DNA of 64,000 bases from Membranipora membranacea (GCA_914767715.1 OU612075.1:19034001-19098000); one strand, 5' to 3'. Positions 1 through 12,065 are shown, counted from the stretch's first letter. The notes: generated by a model not told the origin, from the sequence alone. Numbers and translations are program-made.

Positions 1-2209
1 CTGACAGTGACATTCTGAGGGCAGGATTGTTGTGTAGATGTAGTTGGCAATGTCAGCATTGGAGGCGTTGTCGGGAGGGGTGGAACTGTTGTCTGCTGGA
101 CAATACCACATGTTGTAGGCGGGTCCTGAATCGTTGCATTCCAGATCAAATCCTCACTTCCTATAGCTAAGACAACAATAAACATAGCTATTGATGGCTG
201 ACGTTTGTAATTTTTCTAGTAAGGAAGGAACTGTTTTTGTTATCTATTATACATTATGTCAAAAATTGACCATAACAATCCATCATTATTTCCAATCTCA
301 ACAGAACATCAGATGCCCACATTAATGCCGCAAACAGTGTTTTCAGAATATATTACCTGAAGCGAACTCAAACACAAATCTGTCAGATGCAGTGAGTTTC
401 CTGACATTCTTTATGTCAAACTGGTAAGGTGGCAGCCCGGACCTAAAATTATTTAAGGACATCAACTTAGTTCAATTAAACGATAAAAAGAGGTCCTCAT
501 GAATAAATTGTTGCCTTCATCTGCTGCCAGGGTAAAGCTGCAGCAATGCAGTCATCACGATTTATGAAAGCACAAAGGACTGACGCCTCCCTTGGCGAAG
601 TAAATTCTTCCTAACTAAAAATCTACACAAACAGAGACCTGGGATTGATTTGTACGAGGCATTTCAATTAGCAAGGCAGTTTTAAGTAGTATGTCTCAGC
701 TCACCACGACTGAGAAATCGTTGGGTCTTTCAACCAAATACATTTTCCACAGAAGTGTGGCGAAGATGTGAATATCGGATAACTTGATATGGGATCATCG
801 CAATTCTCTGTCACTGTAATTCCGCCGTTGATACAGCTGCCAAAACTAATGCCCTGCAAAATATGAGAAATCAAATATAACTAAGCAGACACCCGAACTT
901 CAAATGTATATTTATATTAGCCTGTGTAAATGTGCTGTAATCCATCTGAAATTCATGTGTCCCTCAATTTTAGAATTGAGAAAATAGAGTTCACACAATG
1001 TTACGCGTTCACAAAATAGAGTTCACAATAGAGTTCACAATAGAGTTCACAAAATAGAAACGCAGACTACCCGAAATAAAAGAAATTCAAGATGAGTTTG
1101 AGCTGTCATTTCACTTGAGAGACACTCCCAAAACCAACCTTGAAAAATGACACTAGAAAACACAGACTTTTTGCATCTATATTAGTAGAGGGTCTTTTTA
1201 TTAGGGTTGGTAACATACCACATAGCGGAAGTGAAGAAAGCGATCATCACTGTCACTGTCGATCTTGACGGTACATGAAGAGTCTGCTCCACTCTGAGAT
1301 AACCCCACATCACCGAGACTGATAATACCATGTGATTCTACATCACTCCCGATCGTCAACACCTGACCGCAATGTTGGAGCAGTTTTACTACAAAAAGAT
1401 CTCAACCTGTTTACAGATTTGAATGCATATTTGTTCAATGACATTTTTATATTTGTAAATATGATGCATGCATAACAAGTTTTTTTCCAGTTTTTCCTTG
1501 CTATTTTAGTATTATTTTGTATGTAATATGTAGATAGCATGTATATATTATGTATCTTATACACATGACAAGTTTTTTCCAGTCTTTCTTTGTTATTGAC
1601 ATCAATGGTAACATTAAGTCTCAATGACCAGGGTAACCACCTACTCTCCCATTGTGGTAAGAATAGTCTTAATTGCAGCAGATAATACCCGTATATAGGC
1701 CTGCCTACGCACAATAACACGACAATGTAAACAAGTATTGACATAGATTAAAAGCATTTATATATTTAGGATCCGAAAGCATATGATGCTTATGACCAAA
1801 ACTACCCATTACAGATTTGTAGATAACAAGTTACTCCTGAGCCCGAGGATTTGTATCCCTCAATATGACTATCATTATGTATTTTCAAAGTATGGTAGAG
1901 ACAACATGTTAATGCTTGCAGAGCAACATGGGGAAGGCCTCAAGGACAGTTCCCTCCTGCAATGTGGCTTTGATCAAACAACCTGATATTCAGGGTAAAT
2001 TTATTGATGTTATAAGGCCTACTGGGAAAATCATAAATTTGCGTTCCCTATCAAGGAGCTCCATACATACGGATTATATTTCCAAAATGTGACAAATTAT
2101 TGAATATCATTTCGATAAACTTACTTTCAGTGAGTGGACTGCAGCAGCACAAGGACACTGCAGCAGACAGGAGGAAGACGACTCCAGGTAGGTATGTCAT
2201 GGCGACCAT
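1..2209 (-). CDS. Secreted CUB-domain protein, 5' part (runs off window)
   Basis: Five minus-strand exons fit in phase: 2125-2209, 1219-1388, 705-853, 357-442 and 1-160 (cut by the window edge). Exon 1 gives a typical signal peptide (MVAM start, hydrophobic FLLSAAVSL core, then Cys-rich CCCSP). An in-frame ATG at 2233 would add 8 residues. Exons 2-4 spell a CUB-like domain: an early HCGQ, SSCTVKI before an acidic turn, then RFLHFRYV, paired cysteines (FGSC, ENCDD, HFCGKC) and a closing DRFVFEFA strand. Exon 5 leaves the domain into a Thr/Pro-rich linker with NAT and NVT glycosylation sequons and further cysteines. CUB modules are extracellular binding domains; the partner cannot be guessed. 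Donors are GTAAGT, GTATGT, GTGAGC and GTAATA. The rest of the protein lies left of the window. Confidence 0.7.
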
Positions 2210-2814
2210 ATTAAGTGTTACTCTGTGAGTCAATCATAAACCAACTATTGGTTATTGGTCACATGATTGAAATACAATTCAACCGCACACATGTTTTTTC
2301 CCACGACTTTAAAACCTGATTAAGAGCCGAGATAACAATGTCTCGGATCAGTTTCATACATATAATGGATAGCGGAAAACCACTTTTGGATCCCCACATC
2401 CCCTACAAACACTTAGTAAGATGGGCAAAAGAGGAAGTGACTGCACTGCACATAGTGACTCATAAAAACATTCTTTGAGAAATAGTTGGATTTGACAACA
2501 GATTATGAACAATTAGGCTTTTGGGTACATGCCAAGGAAATGGCTGCTGCCTCGGATTCTGCCGTCCTTATGAAATGCTATAGAATCAAAATTCTACTGA
2601 CTACTGGTGTTTCTTTACTAATTAGTGAACCCTTCCATGTTACAGAACTGGTGACCACACAGGTGTTTTACCGACTAAAATACCTGATTTTGTTGAATGT
2701 GCCCTGATGTACCTTATACATAATGTTAATACAGCATATAGGTGTTATTTGTTAGTATGGCCATGTGGAAACAAAAAAGGCTTATTTGTTATTAAAGCTC
2801 TGAGCAAGCGGGTA

Positions 2815-2964
2815 TTATTCCACACCTTTCAGCTTTATAACCATATTATTGACCTCGTGTTTACAATCCGAACTGACGACCACTAAAATGAGAAACAGTA
2901 AGAGCGTGTAGAGTAGCGACTGCACGCCAATACGATGAGTAATGCTGGATGATAAGTGAGACAT
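2815..2964 (-). other. Possible orphan signal-peptide exon
   Basis: An open stretch begins with ATG at 2964 (an earlier ATG is at 3006) and encodes a strongly hydrophobic LLYTLLLFLILVVVSS segment followed by DCKHE, then stops. It lies upstream of the CUB gene on the same strand. A weak donor (AAAG then GTGTGG) in phase 1 could splice to the CUB exon at 1388 as an alternative first exon. It may equally be a chance hydrophobic stretch. Confidence 0.2.
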
Positions 2965-3716
2965 TGAATGCACTCTTTGTGCACAGGGAGAACAACTTGG
3001 TTTCATTTACACAGGCCTTTCAAAAAATTCATAAGTTAGTGTAAGGTCCATGATGAATTGGAGTTTCAGTTTGTAAAGGCAGCAAATGCTCCTCGAACTT
3101 GACATAACGTTACTCTAACTAGGAAGGTGAGACAACCTCCCTCCCACCCTCCCTGCTGTAACCAATATGAAAAGTTTAATGCAAGCCACACTTTGAGCAG
3201 TAGCAGAGACTAACGCTTTCAATTCATTCTTTCCTTTTCTTTGTTACTCCTTGAGTTAACCTGTCCAACACTTTTTTTACATGAAACTCAATATATGGAC
3301 CTTAAACTGACTTTACAACCATTTACCACAATTATAAGGCCACTCCAAATTAATACCTTGATCTAGATGACAGTATGAAGATTTGAAGGTGGAGGGAGGT
3401 GTTTTTTTATTTCATAATTTTAGCCTTATAAAACAGCTGGAGTTAAAATATTTTTTCATTTTATCTATGAACCCTGAACTCAAGTGGAGGAACATGCTAT
3501 TTTATTGTATATTTTTCAATATTTAATGTATGGAAATTCAGTGTTTTGCTAGCATCTTCTTCTGATGTATATGAATGTTTGTGTGTTCCAAACTTTAATT
3601 CAGCACTTAGATATAATTAACTGATTGTCTAGGTAGTGTGAATACACATGTCACTTTGTGTCAACTTGTGCAGGGCCAACCTTAACAGCCACTTAATTGA
3701 CATCAATCAATTCTCT

Positions 3717-3770
3717 CTCAAACCAAGGAGTTAGAGATTTGTCTCTAACTCCTTGCTCAAACCAAGGAGT
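3717..3770. repeat. Palindromic mini-insert with 15-bp direct repeats
   Basis: A palindrome at 3725-3754 has 13-bp arms AAGGAGTTAGAGA and TCTCTAACTCCTT around TTTG. The 15-mer CTCAAACCAAGGAGT occurs at 3717-3731 and again at 3756-3770. A related palindrome core is at 45693-45720. Confidence 0.75.
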
Positions 3771-3964
3771 CCTTCCAGACAAATGTTCTCTTACTTTATT
3801 GTGTTCAACTATATCGATCTGAGCCGAAAAAATCAGTATGGGCTAAAGATCCTAGGTCGCCTCCCATTGATCAAGAAGGCAAATGCACACTACTGATTGG
3901 TCATATAATTGGCAACTCAGAAATGCTATTTGAAAAAGATTCTAGGTTGCCTCACATGGGTCAA

Positions 3965-4037
3965 GCACATTCTAGTTGGCCAATCAGAAATACTATTGTA
4001 TTACAATAGGATTTCTGATTGGCCAACTAGAATGTGC
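3965..4037. repeat. 73-bp near-perfect palindrome
   Basis: Arms of about 36 bp start GCACATTCTAGTTGGCCAAT and meet around one central base, with about one mismatch. The arms contain CCAAT/ATTGG boxes. The size suggests a tiny foldback element or a hairpin left by replication template switching. Confidence 0.75.
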
Positions 4038-4563
4038 CCAAGAAGGACTTTGAACAGGAGAGCGAAAATGAGAGAAAGTTTAATTTGATGTTATATTTTT
4101 TGTTCTCTTCATCCATATTGAGTCACCACTCACCATAGGTAATAAAATTATATATCATGGATAACATGTTCATAGATATAGGAGGTTGACAGGCGTTTAG
4201 GGGTATTATATATTATATTTTACTTGGTCAATTAACCAGGAGGTAAAATATTTCAGTTTTTTATGACTATTTCCAACTGGCGTCTGGCGGTATTTTGATT
4301 TTATCAGGCTCTGGCAAGGTGGCGGGCGTTTATCTAGATCAAGGAATTAATTTGGAGTGGCCTAATGTTCAACAATTTGTCGGCATGAAACGCAATATAT
4401 TGACCTTTAACTGACTTTTACAACCAATAACCATCTTGATCTTAATAATGGACAATTATAGTAGAATTCGACACAGGAAATTCTGTCGTTGGCAGTTCTC
4501 CAATCAAATGTTGTAAATTCTATTGATAATTTTTGCTTTGGGACATTTAAATAAATAACTCAC

Positions 4564-4653
4564 CATTCAGCCATCAGATGCCCTCCACTGTTTTCAGTCT
4601 TAATGTCGATGTTCAGACGTTTCCCTCTGCCGTCCAAATAACACTTCAGATGC
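4564..4653 (-). pseudogene. CUB-like exon in duplicated block, copy A (open)
   Basis: This 90-nt minus-strand exon has a good acceptor (TGGCAG) and donor (GTGAGT). It reads HLKCYLDGRGKRLNIDIKTE and ends at MAEW in phase 2. The pattern (Cys, acidic/Gly turn, alternating hydrophobics) resembles the second exon of the CUB gene at 1-2209. No matching downstream exons were found before that gene, so it is either an extra 5' exon or a stranded duplicate. The reading frame is intact here, unlike in copies B and C. Confidence 0.4.
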
Positions 4654-5364
4654 CTGCCATAAATAAATGCAATTTAGCTGCTGCTGTCACTGCGAACAAA
4701 GACCATACAGGCTACAGATAATATAATGTAGAGCTCAGAGGATATAATATATGGAAGGATTTGCTACATATAAAGTGGCAGCAGCATACCAGCTCGTAAC
4801 TATGAGAGTCCTGTAACTGGCAATACAATCCAACACTTTATACAGAACTGGGACTTAAGTTGTCTCCACCACACAAATAAGAAGATAACTCCATATAATT
4901 TACACAAACTTTACATTATTTCTAGGAAGAATTGTGTTTGATGTATTTATTGCCAGTTGCAGAATGTTGGAGCTTAATAACCACATCAAAGATAATACCT
5001 GTATAACTTGTATTGGCCCATTCTTTTTGATCTACTGGTAGACATGGTAGTGACTGCATTGGTCAGACAGGTTATATAGCAGAGATAAAAAAGAGTCTGT
5101 GGCCATGAACATGAAAACTGAAATCGAAATCAATAATTATGTAGATAACCCGCTAAGTTTGTTTTGCACTTAATAGAGTATATGGCAAACAATACTTATG
5201 ATTCAGGCTTATGATAACATCCATCAGATTATCCTGATCTATATATATATGCTGTCTCTAATAAGTCTGATAGCTTATTTATATACATGCTGTTGCAGGG
5301 AAATACAAGTCTTCACGTAAGAATGTCGCTAAGGACAGAACAATTCATTTCTTTGCAACTCAAG

Positions 5365-5775
5365 ATGTTTAAGTATTTAGGGAAGCAAAAAAAACCACTG
5401 TTCCTACCAAGGCAATGAACAAAAAACCTAAATTTACTCGCACAAGAAGATAATTGAATTATATAAACGACTTCAAAGTGCAAAAGCCCGGAGTCTAGAA
5501 GGGTCTAGGCTCCTGAGTACGCTTTGCCCCCTGTGGCAGATTTACGCTAAAATATAAATTATAGCAGCCTGGGAACTGTCCTAGGTGAGCCAAGGCAAGG
5601 CTTACAGTTATACTGTCCGTAGATCATCATTTGAGTGTTAATCTGTCGCAGGAGAGATAACATACTCTAGAGTCTAGACCCTTCTAGGCCCAGGGTTTCT
5701 GCACTTAAAAATCGTTCATGACATTCAACAATGTCCTTGTGCGAGTAAAATTAGGTTTTTTGTCAATTGCTATGA
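5365..5775. mobile_element. Foldback/MITE-like element, copy A
   Basis: Left and right arms of over 100 bp are inverted copies: the left holds AACCTAAATTTACTCGCACA and the right ends with its complement near 5760. Inner arms carry AGTCTAGAAGGGTCTAG and CTAGACCCTTCTAGG. A related copy sits at 7336-7807 in block B. There is no coding capacity, so it is a non-autonomous element or foldback that pre-dates the block duplication. Confidence 0.65.
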
Positions 5776-6359
5776 GATAGCATTGATCTGAATCAAATAA
5801 ATTCTTTCTCAGGCAATTCTTACTTTCAATTTCACTTCAGTCACAAGGTTATCCTTTATCCTTGGTATGTACAGCTCCGGTTTTGCTATCAAGGTTTGTG
5901 CCTGGTAGAACATTCACCGTAAATGTCTACATCATGCTTTCACAATAACACTATGATAACTTCATCACCTGTCAAACGACATCAGATAAGGTGCTATGAC
6001 AGACAAGAGATGCAAATCAGCAGTCAGACCGGTTTTGGCGAGAACAATTTTAGATAGCCAATGTGTTGGCATAGGCTGGTGGGAGGGAGTGAGTCAATGG
6101 CAGGTTAGATGGTATTGTCCTGAAAGTACCAATTGTGTATAGTGAATTCCTTAGTAATTCAGCTTCACTCTCACTATATATCTTGATAGGAACTTTCAGT
6201 GATCTGGCTCTCTTTCCCACACAACAACCAATCAGAGCCAACACCATGGCTTAACTTTGGGTCAAATAATAAATTTAATTATAACAAAATATATATTTTA
6301 GACTATGGGTTATCAGTGTAAGGTAAGAACAGGTGGGTTATTTGTTGATAGTTGATAAA

Positions 6360-6500
6360 TCATGGTTGAAACACAAGCTGGTACTTACCAGTTGGGTATA
6401 AACTAACTAGTGGTGCCTATATCAACTAGTTGCATACATATACTAAATAGTTGTAAATATATTTACTAGTTATGTATGTACAAACTAGTTGTGTATGTCG
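6360..6500. repeat. Short ACTAGTT-type array before block B
   Basis: Spaced AACTAGTTG/TATATATAC-type motifs form a loose array that ends exactly where block B starts. It is a diverged relative of the large satellite at 8945-10060. Confidence 0.55.
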
Positions 6501-6573
6501 TTGGCAGTTCTTCAATTAAATTGTGAATTTTATTAATAAATTTCTTCTTGAGACATTTAAATGAATAACTCAC

Positions 6574-6664
6574 CATTCAGCCATCAGAAGCCTCACACTG
6601 ATTTCAGTCTTTATGTAGATTTTCAGATATTTTCCTCCAGTTGTCACAAGAACGCTTCAGATGC
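6574..6664 (-). pseudogene. CUB-like exon, copy B (frameshifted relic)
   Basis: This aligns base by base with the copy A exon and keeps the ...CTGATGGCTGAATG then GTGAGT end. It has one extra base in the AAAATATCTG region, which shifts the frame into a TGA, and the acceptor AG is replaced by ATT. It is therefore a dead duplicate. Confidence 0.6.
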
Positions 6665-7335
6665 AATGAGCAACTTAGCTGCTGTCACTGCAAACAAAAA
6701 AGATCATATATGCTTCAGATAATATTATGTTGAGCTCAGAGGATATAATGCACGCAAGGAAATACTGCATATCAAGTTCCAGCAGCATACCAGCTCGCAG
6801 CAACGAGATTCCTGTAACTGGCACTACAATCGGATACAATGCCACACATTGTACAGAATTGGGACTTAAGTTGTCTCCACCACACAAATAAGAAGATAAC
6901 TCCATATAATTCACATAAATTATACATTATTTCTAGGAAGAATTGTGTTTGCAGTGTTGCCAGTTGCAGGATCCTAGAGCTTAATAAAACACTTTGATCA
7001 AGTTTCTCTGTATAGCATGTATTGGTTCACTCTTCTCGGTCTACTGGTAGAGAAGGGTTGTGGCTCATTTGGTCAGACAAGTTATAGAGCAGAGATAAAA
7101 AAGACAGTCTTAGGCCATGAGCGTGAAAATTGAAATTTAATGAATAAATATTTGTTCGTTCGTTTGTTTTGCATTAGACAGAATATATGGCAAACAATAA
7201 TTCATTATTTATATACTGTCACTTATAAGTCTGATAACTGATTTATATACATGCTGTTACCGGTTAATACGATTCTTCATGCAAGAATATGACAAAGGAG
7301 AGAACAAATAATCTCATTACGAATCTAGATGTTTA

Positions 7336-7807
7336 TGTGTTTAGGAAAGGCAAAAAACGGCCACTGTTTCTATCAAAGCGATAAACAAAAAAAACAAAAA
7401 TTTACTCGCACAAGAACATTAGTGAATGATATACACAATGTCACAGTGCAAAGACCCAGAGTCTAAAAGGGTCTAGACTCCGGAGTATGTTATCATCCCT
7501 GTGGAAGATTTCCACTAAAATATCTCTGACCAACTACCTTTGACCAATACTGTTTTGTGATGATTTCTGGTGGAAGTCTAGCAGCCTCGGAACGTGCTAG
7601 GCAGGCCAGGGACCGGCTTACAGAAATATGTCAGTGGAGCATCATTTAAGTGTTAATCAGTCGCAGGGGAGATAACATACTCTAGACCTATCTAGACCCT
7701 GAGTTATATCATTCAATAATGTCTTTGTGCAAGGAAATTTAGGTTTTTTTGTCAATTGCTATGAGATAGCTTTGATATGTTAAGTTGTTTTTTGCTTTCC
7801 TAAACAC
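7336..7807. mobile_element. Foldback/MITE-like element, copy B
   Basis: The outer ends are inverted: GTGTTTAGGAAAG on the left and CTTTCCTAAACAC on the right. The ACTCGCACAAG and CTTTGTGCAAG subterminal parts match the 5365-5775 copy. This copy keeps the right end that copy A lost. Confidence 0.65.
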
Positions 7808-8369
7808 TTTCAGTTATTTCTCAGGCAGTTCTTACTTTCAATATTACTCCAGTCACAAGCTTATCCTTTCTCCTTGGTACAGCACCCATCTTGCTATCAA
7901 AGTTTGTGCCTGGTAGAACTTCTACCCTAAATGTCTACATCCTGCTGTCAAAATAACTCTTTTATAACTTCCTCACATGACTTCACCTGTCAAACAAAAT
8001 CACACAAAATGCTATGACAGAAAAGGTATGTAAATAAGCAGTCGGACCAGCTTTGAGATGAACAATTTTGAGCAATCAATAAACTTTACAATAACAAAAC
8101 AGGCAATTCTTACATACAATTTCACTGTAGTCACAAGCTTATCCTTCTTCCTTGGTATGTATGGCACCTGTCTGATTATCAAAGTTTGTGCCTGGTAAAA
8201 CTTTCATCGTAAATGTCTATGTCTTGCTGTCAAAATAACTTCACATGCCTTCACTTCACCTGTCAAACGAAATCAAACAAGGAGCTATGAAAGAAAAGGC
8301 ATATAAATCAGCAGTCAGACCAGTTTTGAGATGATCAATTTTGGGCAATCAATAAACTTTATAATAACA

Positions 8370-8940
8370 AAACGTGTATATGTACTAACTAGTAGTGTGT
8401 ATATACTAAATAGTAAGGTATGAACTTATTACTTAGGTATGTTCTTTATTAGTGTGGTGTATATAACCAGTTGTCTATATATTAACTAGTTGTATATATA
8501 TATATACCCTTGATGCCCAACATTTTTCATGAAAAAAGCCATTTTCTAATTTCCGAATGATAAATAAACCTGGCTTAGCGGTTATTGAGGGCTGAAGCCC
8601 CTAAAAGTGAGGGAGCGGAGCCAGAGTGTCCTCCTGTTTGGGGGTCCGGGGGCCTCTCTTGGAAAGAATATTATTTTTGAAATGCAAGTTCGAGGCATCT
8701 GATGTATAACTGTGACCAACATACAAGACAAGATTTGATGATGTTAATGATATTTGATAAGAGGGTAATCAAAATACCAAAACGGAGTATAAAATAGAGA
8801 TCCCACATCCATCCAATGAATTTTTAATGATGAATGATCATACACATGTCAGTTTTGCGCAGTGTAACATGGAAATTGTGAGCCGAGGAAATGATCCACC
8901 GATATTTTAAGGTGAGCCATCGGGCTCATGAGCCATAGGA
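8370..8940. repeat. Diverged ACTAGTT array and GC-rich repeat-like segment
   Basis: ACTAGTT motifs run to about 8510. A stretch follows with GGGAGCGGAGCC and GGGGGTCCGGGGGC, GC-rich against its surroundings and probably part of a dispersed repeat I cannot name. No gene is seen. Confidence 0.35.
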
Positions 8941-8944
8941 TGGG

Positions 8945-10060
8945 CACTAGGGATATATACTAACTAGTTAGGTATATAGATAGATATACTGACTAGTTAG
9001 GTATATAGATATACTAACTAGTGAGGTATATAGATAGATATACTAACTAGTTAGGTATATAGATATACAACTAGTTAGGTATATAGATATACTAACTAGT
9101 TAGGTATATAGATAGATATACTAACTAGTTAGGTATATAGATAGATATACTAACTAGTTAGGTATATAGATATACTAACTAGTTAGGTATATAGATAGAT
9201 ATACTAACTAGTGAGGTATATAGATATACTAACTAGTTAGGTATATAGATAGATATACTAACTAGTTAGGTATATAGATATACTAACTAGTTAGGTATAT
9301 AGATATACTAACTAGTTAGGTATATAGATATACTAACTAGTTAGGTATATAGATATACTAACTAGTTAGGTATGTAGATATACAACTAGTGAGGTATATA
9401 GATATACAACTAGTTAGGTATATAGATAGATATACTAACTAGTTAGGTATATAGATATACTAACTAGTTAGGTATATAGAGATACTAACTAGTTAGGTAT
9501 ATAGATATACAACTAGTGAGGTATATAGATATACTAACTAGTTAGGTATATAGATATACTAACTAGTTAGGTATATAGATATACTAACTAGTTAGGTATA
9601 TAGATATACTAACTAGTTAGGTATATAGATAGATATACTAACTAGTTAGGTATATAGATATACTAACTAGTTAGGTATATAGATATACTAACTAGTTAGG
9701 TATATAGATAGATATACTAACTAGTTAGGTATATAGATATACTAACTAGTTAGGTATGTAGATATACTAACTAGTTAGGTATATAGATATACAACTAGTG
9801 AGGTATATAGATATACAACTAGTTAGGTATATAGATATACAACTAGTTAGGTATATAGATATACTGACTAGTTAGGTATATAGATATACTAACTAGTTGG
9901 GTATATAGATATACTAACTAGTTGGGTATATAGATATACTAACTAGTTAGGTATATAGATATACTAACTAGTTAGGTATATAGATATACTAACTAGTTAG
10001 GTATATAGATATACTAACTAGTTAGGTATATAGATATACAACTAGTGAGGTATGTATGTA
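8945..10060. repeat. ACTAGTT satellite, about 40 units of 25/29 bp
   Basis: A tandem array of TACTAACTAGTTAGGTATAT followed by AGATA. About half a dozen to ten units carry an extra GATA, making 29 bp. Variants include ACTAGTGAGG and a form missing CTA. Units are nearly identical, indicating recent homogenisation. Each unit carries one or two CTAG-centred palindromes. The array ends at block copy C. Confidence 0.95.
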
Positions 10061-10109
10061 CTAATCGTGCTTATATACTTACTTCGTCTTTCTTTAGGAA
10101 CTTAGGATG

Positions 10110-10900
10110 TTATTCTCTGGGTTTCCAAAGAACACTTCAGATACCTGCAATTTAGCTCCTGCTGTCACTGCAATAAGAAATGATCATATATGCTTCAGAT
10201 AATATAATGTAGAGCTCAGAGGATATAATATATGCAAGGAATCACTGCATATAAAGTTCCAGCAACATGCCAGCTCGCAGCAATGAGATTTCTGTTGCTG
10301 TCAAAACATGCGGATAAAATTACATCAGGGAGGGTGGAATATACCCTCCCACCCTCCCTGATTACTTGCATTACACAGAATTTAAACTCGAGTTGTCTGC
10401 ACCACACACAAAAGAAGATAACTCCATATAATTTACACAAAATATACATTATTTATAAGACGAATTGTGTGATGTTCTGCCAGTTAATAAATTCCTGTAT
10501 AACTTCTAATGGTCCACTTTTTTATATCTTCTAGTAGTCACTGTAGTAGCTGCTTTGGTCAACAAGGTTATATAACAGAGATGAGCAGTGAGCAGAGCCT
10601 TGAACAGTAAAACTGGAATAAAATGAAGTAAAAATGCCAAACGTTTGTTTTGCTTCAAACAGAATATCGGGCATATAATAACTATGGGCCAGGCTTATGA
10701 TGAAATCCGGCAGATAGTCTCAATCTTTGGATGCTGTCACTGATACATCTGATTCACATACATGCTGCCATAGGTAAAACAGTTATTCACGCAAGATTAT
10801 CGCTAAGGAGATAACAGATTAGCCAATGTGCTGGCTCTGATTGGTTGATTAGAAGGAGAGAGCCAATGCCAGGTCGGATTGGACTTTCCTGCATGTACCT
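10110..10900. repeat. Duplicated block, copy C (truncated)
   Basis: This third, shorter copy of the 4483-6290 block starts with a fragment of the CUB-like exon (10115-10144, minus; acceptor TTGCAG kept, then TATCTGAAGTGTTC) that is cut where the satellite begins. A short palindromic insert lies at 10324-10362. The right end merges with a GCCAATGCCAGGTC terminal repeat shared with 61703-62347. Confidence 0.65.
10324..10362. repeat. 39-bp palindromic insert in block C
   Basis: Arms ATCAGGGAGGGTG and CACCCTCCCTGAT flank GAATATACCCTCC. Copies A and B lack it, so it entered after the block duplicated. A similar CAGGGTGGGTG palindrome lies at 24157-24184. Confidence 0.6.
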
Positions 10901-11158
10901 ATTGATATATGTATTTGTTTAAAGAGGTTTTCTAGAATGTTTACAGATAACAGAGTAGTTAAAAAGTAACTTGTTGACCTGTTGTTGATATATTATAGTG
11001 ATCGCCAGATCGGAGCAAACACAGTTTTTGGTAAGACAAAATTATAAATAACAAAACATAAATATAGTTATGTATATACACAACTAGTTAGGTATATACT
11101 TACTAATTGTATATATATTAACTAGTTGTATATATATATATACTAACTAGTAGTAAAG

Positions 11159-12065
11159 ATCCAGGAGAACATAGGGAGGTCCTTTGTCACAAACAGAGGG
11201 ACACCACAAGGTGACTGCCTATCACCTACTCTCTACCTTTCTATGGCTCTAAGGGAAGAAAAGAGCTCCACAGATCCACAAGACTACACTTTCCTACCAT
11301 ACAAATACCAACCAACAGAAGACCATATCCACTCTCAGAAACCGGAAAAAATCCCCAGAAAATATGATGTGCTCATATCACTCCAATATGCAGACGATAT
11401 CAGCTGGATTGGGGTAAACTGCCCGGAAAAGATGGCTAATGTCAAAGAGAGAATACCCACACTTTTAGCAGAGAGAGAGAGAAATCTCACCATAAACCCA
11501 TCAAAAACCAAAGCATATACCATTGGACTTGAGAAAAAAAGACGGAGGCTGGCGGAAACGCAAGTATCTCGGCTCACTTCTGGATACATCCTGTGATATA
11601 AACCGAAAAAAGCAGTCTGCTTTGTCAGCCGGTCAGCGCCTTCAATGATGGGAACCTCCCACCAAAACAGAAAGCTATAATATTCACAGCTCAGATCAGC
11701 AGCATCCTTCTCTCTAACCGTGAGATATGGATACTGCGAGAAAATGACACCACCAACATAGACGGATACCAGGGCAAGATCCTGAGATGCATGCTAGGCA
11801 TCAAATGGCCAAACAAATTATCGCACGATGAACTATACAGACGAACTGGCCCCACACCATCGAGTATGCAAATTTCAATAAGAGATGTGAGATGGTTGTG
11901 ACACAAAAATCATCTAAGCCCGGAAACACCAGCTAGCCAAGCTCTAAATGATACCCTCAACACAGAAACCAAGATACCCAGAGGAGGAAGAAGATTGACA
12001 TGGGTGAAAGACCTCAAAAAACCAAGCTTATCCCTAAACCAAGCTCTTGTGTGGTACAAGAGATG
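11159..12065 (+). pseudogene. Non-LTR retrotransposon reverse transcriptase fragment
   Basis: Translated plus-strand sequence carries two RT signatures: GTPQGDCLSPTLY (block with PQG) and LQYADDISW, the catalytic YADD. Downstream come the post-RT thumb (KYLGSLLDTSCDINRKK), ILRCMLGIKWPNKLSHDELY and the RRTG region typical of LINE-type elements. A one-base slip in an A-run near 11530-11540 breaks the frame between YADD and KYLGS, and a TGA interrupts near 11900. Palm-domain N-terminus and endonuclease are absent. It is a 5'-truncated, dead copy lying between two ACTAGTT-type arrays (11075-11155 and 12130-12205). The clade is not assignable by eye. Confidence 0.85.

Larger units (their letters stand above)
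4483..6290. repeat. Duplicated block, copy A
   Basis: This segment begins GTCGTTGGCAGTTCT and recurs in the same order as copy B at 6498-8100, about 2,015 bp further on. Part of it recurs as copy C near 10110-10800. Shared landmarks are a CUB-like exon, the phrase GAGCTCAGAGGATATAAT, the CACACAAATAAGAAGATAAC stretch, and a foldback element. Copies differ by many substitutions and indels, so the duplication is old. Copy A has the most intact exon. Confidence 0.75.
6498..8100. repeat. Duplicated block, copy B
   Basis: This is the second copy of the block at 4483-6290, with the same order of landmarks. The terminal ~270 bp (the phrases CAGTCACAAGCTTATCC and AAAGTTTGTGCCTGGTA) is repeated once more at 8098-8372, showing a further small duplication at the right edge. 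Confidence 0.75.

Noticed and set aside
1343-1744. Minus-strand frame starting with a signal-like MSILVYIVVLLCVG
   Set aside because: It crosses the better supported CUB exon in another frame; the exon at 2125-2209 provides a phase-matched signal peptide.
8945-10060. CRISPR-like array
   Set aside because: Units are contiguous without unique spacers and the context is animal DNA; it is a satellite.
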